Assembly (NCBI RefSeq): GCF_045679555.1
Contig: NC_092093.1
Location: forward strand, 63,996,890 to 64,060,889
DNA: 64,000 nucleotides
Reading direction: 5' to 3'
Source of the DNA: Salvelinus alpinus
Taxonomy: Eukaryota > Chordata > Actinopteri > Salmoniformes > Salmonidae
Shown here piece by piece: positions 11,565-51,060 of this stretch. The stretch's first letter is position 1. Each line of letters opens with the position of its first letter. Both the position numbers and the translations under genes were made by a program. Under the pieces are notes generated by a model that saw only the letters and a program-made list of their open reading frames with translations, was not told the DNA's origin and did no database searches.

Positions 11565-14500
11565 GTAGCTATCCCATTGTATTGTCATCATATCAGATTA
11601 AATGCAATGTCATTTTTGAAATGCATCAAAATGGCAGAGCAAGCGATTTTGACAGATGACCTACGCTTTAAATCGCCTACAATGTAGCCAACGATGGCTA
11701 TCCGTGAAACTGCATAATTAACCGAGTGTGATATTGTTTATCATATGAATTTAATAATTGGAAAATACATTTACATGTATTTCTGGTCGTGGTGTTTCAT
11801 TCAAGTATAGGCCTATTTGAATGAACAAAGTGACAAATAACATGTATCAGCTGCAGCCAATTATTATATTAATTAAACATGTTTGCATTATTGGGTTGAT
11901 TAATCAAATAAATTGCATCGCTGGCAGGGTAGCTTCTCAAATGTCGGGTGTTATTCCACAAAAATGCGTAGAAGTCGTGCCTCAGCAGGTAATGTATTTG
12001 TGTTTCATTTGATCGATGGATAATATTTTTACTAACTACAATGTAACGCGTTGTTTTCTGTGACATGGACAGGGATAGACGAGTCATATAACTAAAAGAA
12101 CGGCGATACCTACAGCGGGTGAGCGTTGGTGTTTACAAGGGGATTATGTTGACATACATCTTTGGGGCAATGCAGATAAGATATTAGGCGTACTACAAAT
12201 GTTATCAAATCCAGATACTCTCTGCATGTGAGATGTGGTATTGTAAATCAAACAATCACTTATTATTCCCATGCTGGTCTTTATTCCGTTGGTTTGTTCC
12301 TCGTGATAAATTGGCATGTGATAATGATTCTGTTTGACGGAGGATGAGCTGGAGATGGTGCAGAGAGGGAAGAATAATTCAATGCAAATAGCATCATGGC
12401 CCCACCATATCCTTACTTGGATGTTGAATTTCTCATCAGAAGTGTCTGCTCATAGGATATGACCTCTGGGTGAATCTCAATATTCTAATGTGGGTTCCCA
12501 TCATCTCCCCCTCTTCATCTAATGCACTTTTCTGAGAAGTGAGGATAGGTTAAAGCAATATTGTGGAATCCCACCGAGTGTTTCTCTTTCACCTGTCTAG
12601 TGCTATAGATTAGTGCAGTATCAAAGGAAGGAGATGCAACAAGGAAGGGAAAGGAAGCCTCAGGACTATTGAGAATGAGATCCACCCTTTGTGTATTCTA
12701 TCTTGACAACAAAGAAATAACAGAATAGTTAAAAAGAACAGCTAGTTAAGAGGATGATTGTCCCCAAGTGTTGATTCAGGACCAGTTTTAGTTGCAGCTC
12801 TTCGGGTCAATATTAGGACTGAGAACTTGATCCTAGACTTGCCCTTTGTGTCATAGGATCTCAGCCTGTGGGGTTGTTGGTAAATATGTGAATCCATTGT
12901 GACAAGGGATGCACTGACTGAGTGGATTAGCACTATTTTGTAACATTTTAAAACTCAAACAGGAAGTTCAGTATGAGCTGTTGGGTTTGCAGGATTATGC
13001 AACAATTTGGAACCCACACTCGCTCTAGTTGCATTACGAGACTGATTATGCTTAAGGAAACAATTTTATTAGGCTAAAGGTCCATTGTGTTTGATTACCT
13101 TTACCCTCACAGAACAGACATTCCTTACTATGGATTGTTTATGTTAACATTGCAGTACTCAGTGATGGGAGTGTATCCTCGATTTTAAAATGATTCCATA
13201 TTTCATGATGTTGCTGAGTCCATAGAACCTGGAAGCATGTCTGGGTTTTACACTGACTACTTCCCCTACCCCTGGCATTAATCTTTTTTCCCCTTAAAGG
13301 TTGGGACTTAAGGGAGATGAAGCTGATCCTAGATCTGTTTTAAAGGGAAACTTCTGCCTGCATCATACCAGAGATTTGAGCTTTGTAGGTGGCTGCTATA
13401 AGACCAGACAAGTACACTTGTGTCAAGGGATTCAAGTTCACTCATCTAGCTTTTTATAGACCGGACTCTGAGTGTGTGAATCAGTGTGTCTTGCATAGCA
13501 TACGAACCACCAAGACACACACACTGAGTGGACTTCCCAAGCTTTCCCCACACTAGGATTTTCCACTTCCTCAAATGGCCCCATATAACTTAGCCAGTCA
13601 TGTGCCACAGTCATGTGATGCCTCATGCATATATTCCTAGTCTCTATGCCAAAATCACAATGGAAGTGATTGAATGGTGAATTATTAATCAGTCTATTTT
13701 TTTCCTGTATCAGTGTTTTTTAGCCTGTTTTACAAGACAAGTTTTAACCTGTCGTAATCCAAAGGGAATTGAACATTCAAGTTAAGATCAAGAGATGAAG
13801 AGAAGATGGTCTTACATCTGAAGAATGCATATAAATGCTTACTAAGTCTGTCCTGTCCACTGGTGAGAACTGGAGGTCATCCTGAGCCATTGTTGTCTGT
13901 ATCCTGCAGCTACAGACTAGACCTGTTGGGGGGGCTATTTCTACACAGATGACCCGTCTAGCATGGAGGAAAATACTCTATCTGTGGTAAGGACAAAAGG
14001 GTGGTAAGGACAAAAGGGCACTGAAGCAGGAATGGTGTGTCTGTGTGTCTATACAGAGAGTGAGTGATGGGGGTTGTTCAATCTCCGTAGTATAGATGCA
14101 GGAGTATCAGGAAGCATCAGCCCCCTGTGTTAGAGCACCTGCAGTTTTCTGCCTGTATGGATGACATTAAGTCACGACAGATTGTGTGTGTGAAAAAAAC
14201 AAAGAAAGGGAAGCATAGGCTATTATGCAGCATTTGAGAGAGAAACATACAGACAGTGGGAAAGAGAGAAGCATAGCCTTCACATAAGGTGTAAAAGAGA
14301 GTGGGAAGTAGAGAAGAGCACAGAGATAGTGATGCTTGCCTGGGATCTCCCCTCTGTTAGCGTACTGCGTCATACCCAGTGATAATTGACCAGGGATGAA
14401 GTACAGAGGGAGAGGGGAGGTGTGTCCTATTTCTCACTTTTGATGCTGGTAAGTCGTGCGTCTTTATGTTGGGCTGTAGTCTCTGGGATATCATCATGGT

Positions 14501-14567
14501 TGCAGATTGGGTAAGGGGTGATATTGCCATGATAACAGACCGACTGGGATCTGTATGTGCAGACCAA

Positions 14568-14722
14568 TGTTTCCCAAAGTCTGGCGTCAGGACCCCAAGG
14601 GGTGCAGATTTAGTTTTTTGCCCTAGCACTACACAGCTGATTCAAAAAAATTACTAGGGCAAAAACCAAAACGTGCACCCTTTGGGGTCCTGAAGACCTA
14701 GTTTGGGAAACTCGGGTGCAGA
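14568..14722. mobile_element. Foldback MITE, short copy
   Basis: The two halves are inverted copies of each other. They run from TTTCCCAAAGTCTGG..GGGGTGCA to TGCACCCTTTGGGGTCC..TTTGGGAAA, around a centre containing CACTACACAGCTGATTC. The same element occurs at 20383-20577 and 56152-56346. This copy is shorter because the central part is deleted. It has no coding capacity. Confidence 0.8.
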
Positions 14723-14964
14723 CTGTTTATGATAGTGTGCTATATATGCAAGTCTCTCAATTGCAGCAAGCTTAATTTTAAGCCTATGTGTGGTAGGGGA
14801 TTTTTCTGTGTGTAATCATATGGTTTAGTTATGGTCCTACTCTTGTAGTGTGTATTCTTACAGGCTTTGGTTTTAGATTTTGAGGCTGGTTCTATTTAGG
14901 TGTGGAAGAGCACTGATTGGAATCATCCTCAGGATGTGTTGCACCGGTCACCTTATTAGTTGAG

Positions 14965-15672
14965 GTGATTTTTAAGGGTGGGTATAATTTGTGGAACATT
15001 CCAACAGGAATCTGTTCCAAGGACTTTGTAAGGTACAAGCAACACATACAAAGGTGCATGATCAATTCATCTAGCTGCCGAATAGGCATCAACTCACCAC
15101 GTAGCTTATTCTTAATGTTTGTCCATAAGCTACAAGAGAAATTTTTCGGAAATACGTGGTGAGTGAAAACTTAATGAAATTGCCCACTCCCTACTCGGTA
15201 TCTTGGCCGTGCTGCTGCTCCAGTTTCAACTGTTCTGCCTGCGGCTATGGAACCCTGACCTGTTCACTGTGATCACTATTATTTGACCATGCTGGTCATT
15301 TATGAACATTTGAACATCTTGGCAATGTTCTGTTATAATCTCCACCCGGCACAGCCAGAAGACTGGCCACCCCTCATAGCCTGGTTCCTCTCTAGGTTTC
15401 TTCCTAGGTTTTGGCATTTCTAGGGAGTTTTTCCTAGCCACCGTGCTTCTACACCTGCATTGCTTGTTGTTTGGGGTTTTAGGCTGGGTTTCTGTACAGC
15501 ACTTTGATATATCAGCTGAAGGGCTATATAAATACTTTTGATTTGTTATCTTATTCGGCCACTATACAACTTTGTATGCGTTGTCTGTTGGCAATCTTGT
15601 TATTTACGAAGTTTTAGGAACAGATTCCTGTTGGAACGTTCCACAAATTCTACCCGCCCATATTTAAGAACT
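14965..15672. mobile_element. Inverted-repeat element with inserted LINE 3' end
   Basis: Inverted ends of about 45 bp: the left one contains TTTGTGGAACATTCCAACAG (14987-15006) and the right one CTGTTGGAACGTTCCACAAA (15628-15647). Both continue into GGGTGGGTA/TACCCGCCC-like sequence. Between them, about 15225-15545, is a LINE-type 3' end (CTAGGGAGTTTTTCCTAGCC, then AAGGGCTATATAAATA and a TTTGATTTG tail). The layout suggests a LINE tail inserted into a nonautonomous DNA transposon. Confidence 0.6.
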
Positions 15673-17168
15673 GAAGAGCAAATGCTCCAGTTGGCATGAG
15701 AGATGTTGGAAGAGCTAGACTGCTGTTTATCTCTTTAAGGTTGTGAATACAAAGCCTTTTATTTTGTCTCCCTGTTTGATTTGGTTCATGGTTATTTTCA
15801 CTCCCTAACCAAGTTGGTGTGGGTTTTAGTTGTGGATAGTGAGGAGGAAACAAAGCTTCCTGAAGCATTGAGGTTTTCCAGCCAATTGAGGGTCATGGTG
15901 GATGTGTCATAAAACCTAGCAGTCAAACACTGAAATGGTTCCAATAGTTTTTTTTCTCTCCATTTTATCCATTGTGGATTTTAGAAACACTTCAAATAAG
16001 GGCTGTGTTTTGATAACTGTAAATCTCTCTTGGACAATGTGACATCAGTATATTCTGTTTTATTTACACTCAGATTTGAAAATGTTGTTGGCATAAAAGT
16101 AGACATCATGCAAGACTACAAATCCCTGCACGTCATCTCTAGTTGACACCTTTGCTGTCAGCTACAAGCTACCTTGCTCCAAAATAAAAGATAATAATAA
16201 TAATTTATTGTTCCATATTTTAACTAATATTTGTCTTATTTATGCACTTGGTGTTATTGTACAGAATACGATCCTAGTAGCCGTCATATTTATTGGTATA
16301 CAGTCAAACAAAGCACTGCAACATCTTGGACATTTTCCTTACAAGCCAGAATGTTGAATAAAATTCCATTTGCAGTTGCTCTGCCGGTTGTCTGTACGGT
16401 TGGTGATTCATTAGGCTGAAATTAAGACAATCCACGGGAAAGTATTGTTTACCTGATTTAAGAGCACAGGTACTGAAGCAGAAATGAATCACCTGGCACA
16501 TGCTCAAAACCATGCAAACGCCTGTTAGTATGCGTGCAGGTACTTCTGTCTTGTGCACGTCCCTTTGGTCATGAGCAGACACACCTTAATTGCCACACAC
16601 ACAGACCCGCGTTTGAAGTCTATTTGTTTAATACTTTCCTGTGGATATTTTGTCTCAAATTTCAACCAGCTGAAGGACCAACACCATGGACAATCTGTAG
16701 TTTGTAATATATAATATAGTTTCAAATATAATTTTATTTAACATTTGTGACGCAAAAGGGACGTTTAGGTTCTTTCTATGTAAATGTACACAATTGAAGG
16801 CACTGTCATGTTTCGTGACTAGATGGATGTATAGGGAGTTGGATGAGAAGCCCATTGACCTTCTAATGACTGGGTCAATAGTGTCCCAGCCATGACTGTA
16901 ACCCACTATGGTCTGGACTGGGATGCAGTCAACCATAAAAACACAAATCAATCCACTTGTATATACAGAGTGTAACCGTTCTAAAAGGAGCGCTAGCACT
17001 GTGGCGTTCCGTGTTCCAAGTAACCAGAAGCATTCTTCAACTGTGCACCATTCTTCCCAGATTAAAGTAACTGGGTGAGACTCTTTATTTTTTTCTCTCC
17101 ATCTTCCTTTATCGCCCTCATTCACTCACTCAATTATTCTTTCTCTCCCGCAGATCTAGCCTGTCGGG

Positions 17169-27221
<10,053 letters not shown>

Positions 27222-28000
27222 GCCCCCACCCCCCGACCCCTCATCCCAGGGGCAGTGCATGTCTGTCATCCCCCCCTTCTCTCTGCAGATACCTCCACTG
27301 CAGCCTCACATTCCATTTCCTTGTGTTTACACCCAACCTCCTGCCATAAGTTTACCCAACGTGTGTCTGTGTATGGGCAAAAACAGAAGGAAATGTACTG
27401 TGTTCTTGTATTATGTTGCTTCCGTGTCTTTGCCCCAGCATGGTCAAAGATCTGCCACATTACCTTCATGTGTGTATGTTTACATGGATTTGTGTGTGTG
27501 AGACATTTCATCTCACTCTTAACCCCTGCACTGCCCATCCCTCCCCGTTTGTTTTGCACATGGTCTCTGGCACTAGCTGTGCACCTGACGATGTCAGTTG
27601 ATGTAATTATAGTTCAATACCCCCTCTATCTGTACAGAAGATTGACATGAAATACTTAAGCAGAGTGACTATTTATTGCAGGTGTGTGATGTGGACATCG
27701 CCTGGGCTGGTTGTTTGTTGTTTTTCTTATGATAGTGATTTACGTGGTGTAGTCTTGTATGTGTGTAAGAGGTGGGCTCTCTTGTCCTCTCCTTTCCACT
27801 GCTCATCCAGGCTGTATCACAACCGGTCGTGATTGGGAGTTGCATAGGGCGGCGCACAATTGGCAGCAGCGTCGTCCGGGCTTGGCCGGTGTAGGCCGTC
27901 ATTGTAAATAAGAACTTGTTCTTAACTGACTTGCCTAGTTAAATAAAATCGTACAAGTGTTTGAATCCCAAATAATAAAATGTGTAAAATGAAATAAAGC
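27222..28000 (+). other. ATP6V1A: ATP6V1A 3' UTR with SINE and poly(A) signals
   Basis: Starts after the TGA at 27219-27221. A 5'-truncated SINE in sense orientation occupies about 27797-27950 (GGCGGCGCACAATTGG, GTCGTCCGGGCTTGG, then the tail TTGCCTAGTTAAATAAA). AATAAA hexamers are at 27942, 27974 and 27993. The first lies inside the SINE tail. Confidence 0.6.
27797..27950 (+). mobile_element. tRNA-derived SINE, 5' truncated
   Basis: The body is shared with the copies at 36812-37300 and 44998-45195 (GGCGGCGCACAATTGGC..GTCGTCCGGG). It ends in a LINE-like tail AACTGACTTGCCTAGTTAAA. The tRNA-like head is only partly left. Confidence 0.8.
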
Positions 28001-28281
28001 AACAAAACAAAATGGTGAATGTCGTGACTGTGTGATTCAGTAGATATCAGTCTTCTCTGCATGTTCTGTACGTGTAATCAAGAGATTGCTACTAGTGTAT
28101 GTTAAGTTGATAGTTTGTGTGTGTACCGTGCCAACAATAGTAGTAGTGATCACAGATGCAGTCATGTATGTTAGTGTAAGAGTGACAGTAAATGATGTGT
28201 CTGGTGCTGCTGGTTAAACTAGTATTGCTATCTGCATTCCCCTCAACTACATTTAGTGACTGAAATGTTGTAATGTACATA
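28001..28281. other. Intergenic, nothing recognised
   Basis: Short spacer between the ATP6V1A poly(A) region and a Tc1 fragment. No exon or repeat family is recognised. Confidence 0.5.
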
Positions 28282-28593
28282 CATTTGAAGTCGGAAGTTT
28301 ACATACACCTTAACCAAATACATTTAAACTCAGTTTTTCGCAATTCCTGGAATTTAGTCCTAGTAAAAATTCCCTGTCTTAGGTCAGTTAGGATCACCAC
28401 TTTATTTTAAGAATGTGAAATGTCTGAATAATAGTAGAGAGAATGATTTATTTCAGCTTTTATTTGTATTTCTTTCATCACATTCCCAAATACTCTATGT
28501 ATTTGGTAGCATTGCCTTTAAATTGGGTCAAACATTTCGGGTAGCCTTCCACAAGCTTCCCACAATAAGTTGGGTGAATTTTGGCCCATTCCT
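28282..28593 (-). mobile_element. Truncated Sleeping Beauty-type Tc1 end
   Basis: Begins TTGAAGTCGGAAGTTTACAT and continues through the characteristic end (AACTCAGTTTTTCGCAATTC, GGTCAGTTAGGATCACCACT) into the C-terminal transposase end. It then stops abruptly after TTGGCCCATTCC at 28593. It is the same family as the element at 59987-61473. Only about 300 of 1,600 bp remain. Confidence 0.9.
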
Positions 28594-29227
28594 TGAGGGC
28601 TCATCATGCAGGTGGTTGAAGGCTCAGCCTTCAGTTGGGCAGATACAAGAAATCATTCTCAAATAAAAAAATATAAAAGCTTGATATATTGCATCCCCAC
28701 GCCTGCCAATGAACATTATTTGAAATGGGAATAGAGAGAACTGTGACTCGGTAAAGCACCTCCAGAACAAGATATGTGAGGGTGGGACAGAACAGAGAAT
28801 GATGGCTATTTTTAGACCCATTAGACAGCCATCAGTATGCAAATGGTAATGGACAAAGCACAACGATGGTGACATCTCCTTCATGGTATTTTCCCTTATG
28901 GGCTGGGTCAGGTGTTGCCAGGTGTATGGATTTGTAGCACATTGGCTATATGACGCCACTGACATTTATTTTTTGTAAACCTAGATGTACACATTACTGA
29001 TTTAGTTTTGCGTTCATAAGATCTGAGAGCGGTCAAACGGAGCCGGTGGTGACATGTTTACAGGTATCCGCGACTTCACAAACCTTCATTCATCCCAGAC
29101 TCACATACAACTCGGTGCCGAAGATAAATCTATTGTGTCGTTTCCAGGTAGGTTATGAATGTGCACCGTCTTTTAACTGCCTTGCCTATCACGAATTTAG
29201 TATCCCCGAAGAGATCCGACATGGTGG
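28594..29227 (+). promoter_or_regulatory. GRAMD1C: GRAMD1C upstream and 5' UTR region
   Basis: The stretch before the proposed GRAMD1C start. No TATA box or transposon is clear. An upstream open frame at 29046-29231 overlaps the GRAMD1C start codon in another frame, and a second upstream ATG at 29221 lies 7 nt before it, also out of frame. Transcription start is not determinable. Confidence 0.35.
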
Positions 29228-46488
<17,261 letters not shown>

Positions 46489-48020
46489 CACCGTCACACC
46501 TGGCGACCTCACTACGCCCTCTGAAGCCTGGGGTTGTAAAGGCTACAGGGACACGCCTCTGAGGACTCTCTCGTAACCAGGGGTGTTGCTAAAGGGACGA
46601 CTCATGCACAGACTTGTTACTAAGAGCAACAATGGTTCAAGTCCCAGGGCCTTTAATAGTGTGGTACCAGGTAGATGGATGTTTTCATTTTAATTTAACT
46701 TGGCAAGTCAGTCAAGAACAAATTCTTATTAAAGTTCAACTGTCGGCACTGCGCTGTGGAGGAAGAAAATGGTTCCCAACCATCAGCAACACTGGGAGAC
46801 AACTGGTGGACTGGGGTTTATGTGGGGTTCTGTTTTCAGTTTGGTAGTTCTTTATTCTTCCTTAATGTTGGTGCTGGGTTTACTGTGATTAAGTTAGAAG
46901 TTCTACTGCATTCCTCACTGTGTACTGCGTAGCCCTTCGATTGACAAGCCAATCACAGCAGATGTGAGCCAATGGTGTGATGAGCGCAGCAGATGAGAAC
47001 CAATGTTTTGATAGAAGTGAATGCCAATGTAAGGAATCCATGAAATATTTTTACTTTTTGCACAGTGCCTTGTGTACTTTTTATGGTTTTTAGTTTAATT
47101 TAGATATATATTTTTTCAATTAGAAGGCTTTCAGAAAGTAATTTTAATAATTTATTTGGATGCCCATGTGTTTCTGCTCTTGTGAAAATGTGAATAAGTA
47201 TGCAGTTGAGGGAAAAAAATGTAAACCTTGGATGGTTTGTGGTTTTTCAGCTGGTTTGTAGATGTACAGCAGACCTCAATATCAGGGTTGTGTTCAGAAG
47301 GGTGCAATGTTCTGAACGCTGCAGATATAAATGCCTTTTATACACCTGTCATGAAACCTTATTCTACATGAGTTTGTTCTACATAATATATTTTTATCTG
47401 AACGTTCTGTAACGTTGCACCCCACTGAACGTGACCCAGGTGAACTTTCTCAGGAGCATTTGGTTAGAACCAAAACATCCCGATTGAATAATACTGATTA
47501 CATTTTGTTAATCCTGATAGCTGTCCCATGTAGGCTAGGCTAGAGGGTGAGTGGCTGTTATGTAATTAATATTCCATCCACATGCCACACCCATTCAAGA
47601 AGCCACAGCACTAAAACGTTGCACTGCTGTTGTGTACGTCCACTATAAGAATGTGACCACCACAAGTTTAGTCTGGACTCTGAGTTGAATCCACACTAGT
47701 GCCTTGTTAACTTTCTTTGAATTGTTACTATTGTAAATTACAATGACAAATGTTAATTTTGTGCAGCACATACCACTCATTTCTGTGTGTGTGACGATAC
47801 AGCTTCAGACTGTATGTAACACCCATCCTTATGTTTTAAATAAAAGCACAGGAATCTTCCTACCGTTGTTACATGGAATCAATGTGAACCATTTGGATGT
47901 GAATAGTTTACACACACACACACACACTGTATAATTTGTTTTCTATTTGTTGGCTATTTTGTACATTTGTTAGACAAAGATGTAATGTATTGTTGCTTTG
48001 AATAAAGAAACACTTTCCTT
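46489..48020 (+). other. GRAMD1C: GRAMD1C 3' UTR
   Basis: Follows the TGA at 46486-46488. A SINE/LINE tail fragment lies at about 46690-46735 (GGCAAGTCAGTCAAGAACAA). The best poly(A) signal is AATAAA at 48001-48006, just before a possible cleavage site. Another AATAAA occurs near 47839. Confidence 0.6.
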
Positions 48021-48325
48021 CCACGTGTTAGTCTTGTCAATGTATTGTAAGATAAGGGGCATGTTATGATCAGGGCCAGGCTAAAAGCACTACAGTCAGC
48101 ATAAACCATCTTTCTACTTTTAACCTACTGCTCTGATCACATTTGTGAATGTGTGTGAGTGAGTTTGAGGTTACTTCACTCTATCAGCACAAATGCCTGG
48201 ATGTAGTAAAACTATTAGACTTGTAACCAAGATGCAGTATATTTAGTTACAGTAGTTGAGGAAAGTCCTTGTGTAAAACCACACGCTGTCTCTAAAAATG
48301 TATTGGCATCATTGCTGTGGCTGTT

Positions 48326-48924
48326 TAAATAGACTCTGTCAGAAGAGACAACAGAGATTAAACAAACCGGGGAAGTAAATAGACTCTGTCAGAAGAGACA
48401 ACAGAGATTAAACAAACCGGGGAAGTAAATAGACTCTGTCAGAAGAGACAACAGAGATTAAACAAACCGGGAAGTAAATAGACTCTGTCAGAAGAGACAA
48501 CAGAGATTAAACAAACCGGGAAGTAAATAGACTCTGTCAGAAGAGACAACAGAGATTAAACAAACCGGGGAAGTAAATAGACTGTCAGAAGAGACAACAG
48601 AGATTAAACAAACCGGGAAGTAAATAGACTCTGTCAGAAGAGACAACAGAGATTAAACAAACCGGGAAGTAAATAGACTCTGTCAGAAGAGACAACAGAG
48701 ATTAAACAAACCGGGGAAGTAAATAGACTCTGTCAGAAGAGACAACAGAGATTAAACAAACCGGGAAGTAAATAGACTCTGTCAGAAGAGACAACAGAGA
48801 TTAAACAAACCGGGGAAGTAAATAGACTCTGTCAGAAGAGAGAACAGAGATTAAACAACCCGGGGAAGTAAATAGACTCTGTCAGAAGAGACAACAGAGA
48901 TTAAACAACCCGGGGAAGTAAATA
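48326..48924. repeat. 49-50-bp minisatellite, about 12 copies
   Basis: The unit contains AATAGACTCTGTCAGAAGAG and GACAACAGAGATTAAACAAA, then CCGGG(G)AAG. The copies are almost identical, differing mainly by GGG or GGGG and one unit lacking CTC. Intergenic between GRAMD1C and ZDHHC23. Confidence 0.97.
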
Positions 48925-51060
48925 GGTTTGATCTGATCCGATTGGCTTCTTTACAGATCATAGGAAATCCACCATGGCTCAACACCTCGCCAATGTCACA
49001 GAAAGGAGCCGTAGCTCTCCAGTTGATAGGCTATACTTTGCCAACGACTGATCTTTGACCTTTGCTGAAACAACTTGGGACCCAAAATAGCCTTCCCCAT
49101 AACATTTTACACTTTTGTCATTTAGCAGACGCTCTTATCCAGAGCTACTTACTGTAGTGAGTGCATACATTTTCGTACGAAAATATGTCTATGGGTTGAA
49201 CAGTTAAAATAAACTCAATGTTTGCTTATTTAATTGAACATGCTATTGTTGATAGATAGTACCCTTGTCTTGATTCTGATTGGTAAAAATTATTCTGAGG
49301 GAAATAAAGGGTTACACCCTCTATTGACGTCAGAAGTATGAAGGAGAAACTGACTCCGCCACTCTCCACAGCACAGGCAGTCGTGTTGCCGCCGACTGAC
49401 TAGACAACCCCAGCGACAGAGGAGGTGTAGGCTATGCGTGAACCTCTGTCTGCTCTTCATACATACCGGCGGAAATTACTATCTGTTGAAAAGTTGAATG
49501 GGTGACTATAGGGTTCCAGCGCTTTCCATGGTAGCCTCTATAGCAGTGACGCGCGCGGTCTGGGATAAGAATGACTTCAACATCGGAAGGGAGACGAAAT
49601 AGCCTACATACCTTGTTGGATTAACAACATAATAGACTAAACTTGCAACAGGACAGTCGGGCAGGTAGGCTACGTGATTTGCATAGCTACATTCAGATTG
49701 CATTTTTAGGCATGTGCGGTTGTGAGCAACGTTGTCCTTTTGTCCTGAGGCCAGTCTCATTTCCTCTCCAGTTCAGTAGGCAGTTCCTAATGTACCCTAG
49801 CCTACAGTTTTTAAGGAAGTAGGTACCTGTAGGTAGGCCATATGACTTTTCATAAAACTACATGAACACCAGTTATTTTCTATTACACGTGACATGTCTG
49901 TTCTATTGACGAGGGGGTTAAGTAGAGTCAAATGATAGCCCGCTATCCTTTACGCAACGATGGGCTGGCTACTTGGTATCAACTTTCCAGACGGTGACAT
50001 TGTATCCAGAGGTTTAAGCAGATTGTCTACTTGTCTGTTACTCAGGGCAGGTTCCAGACATACGCGGTCGCTTATGGCCCCGGCAGCTACCGGTCCCAAT
50101 TTTTGTTTAGGAACTCAGTTTGTGTCTCAACATACTAATGCGTATTTTTTTGGGGGAAGAATAGTATAATACACCAGGTGCCATTTCGAAATGCAGCAGC
50201 AGTTTTTCTCTTGTTATGTCAGGCACTGACAGCCACTCAGTTAGCCATGTCAGCAAATCATTTTTAGATTGGTAGTTAGTCTAGCCAGCTATTGAAACTT
50301 GTAGTAATGAATACCAACCGGGCACACAGGGCACGTGCCCAGAGGCTACTACAATCTATATTAGATTGGTAGTAGCAAAAACATCAAGGCTAAATGCATT
50401 CACTATTCTCTGTATAGGCTAACCCATAATTAAACCCGTGAGCTTCATTTTCTAGGAAATTGGTAACCTTTTGAGGAGGGAAAGGCCTTTACTACATGGC
50501 AATTCCATTGGCCTGTGAATGCCACAACATATGTGGTTGATAGGCTATTCAGCAGTCCCCTTCACAGAGTAGCTGGCAGACAGCCCAATTTGTCGCCACG
50601 CTGTCGAGCCCAAATTGGTAGCAATGTCCTCTGCGCAAGGGCGCATTGGAGACCCACGAGAAACGAGCCTCTCCCGCTCAAATCAGTTGTTTCGGATTTC
50701 CAATTACAGCCAATACCATATAGAGCTAACAATGAATCTCCCTTCTCATCCTCCTCCTAGCCTCCCTCATTTGCAAGACATCTCCCACTGCAGAAGGGGT
50801 GGTTTGCACTGAGCAAAAATAAATAGTCTAATTTATCTGTACCCTGGGGAGGCATCGACCATGCTTCCTGTGACTGAGGAGGTATTGGTGGGCTGGGTTA
50901 TTGTTATAAAGGACCGGTAACCACGACTCCCCGCCACACATTTACCTCCATCAATCTGCATCCCCATGAGAATAGGACACACGCACACACCAACCCACTC
51001 TCGCTCACCCTTCATCTCTGCAGGAGACTGAAAACTTTCCAGGCTGACTGGCTGTCTGTC
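48925..51060 (+). promoter_or_regulatory. ZDHHC23: ZDHHC23 upstream region and 5' UTR
   Basis: The start codon exon begins behind the acceptor TCTCTGCAG at 51023 and has 37 nt of 5' UTR (51024-51060). A noncoding first exon must lie upstream; 49380-49720 is plausible (GTTGCCGCCGACTGACTAG and nearby GC-richer sequence) but the donor is not certain. A teleost repeat copy is at 49103-49160. Elsewhere nothing is recognised. Confidence 0.4.

Larger units (their letters stand above)
11565..17168 (+). other. ATP6V1A: ATP6V1A 5' UTR intron, mostly unremarkable
   Basis: A 5.6 kb stretch between the presumed noncoding first exon and the start codon exon; the acceptor TCTCCCGCAG ends at 17153. It contains one foldback MITE (14568-14722) and one inverted-repeat element carrying a LINE tail (14965-15672). 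Elsewhere I see no exon, RNA gene or repeat that I can name; the short open frames look random. Confidence 0.5.

Noticed and set aside
48326-48924. CRISPR-like or tRNA array
   Set aside because: Direct head-to-tail 50-bp copies without spacers or RNA gene structure.
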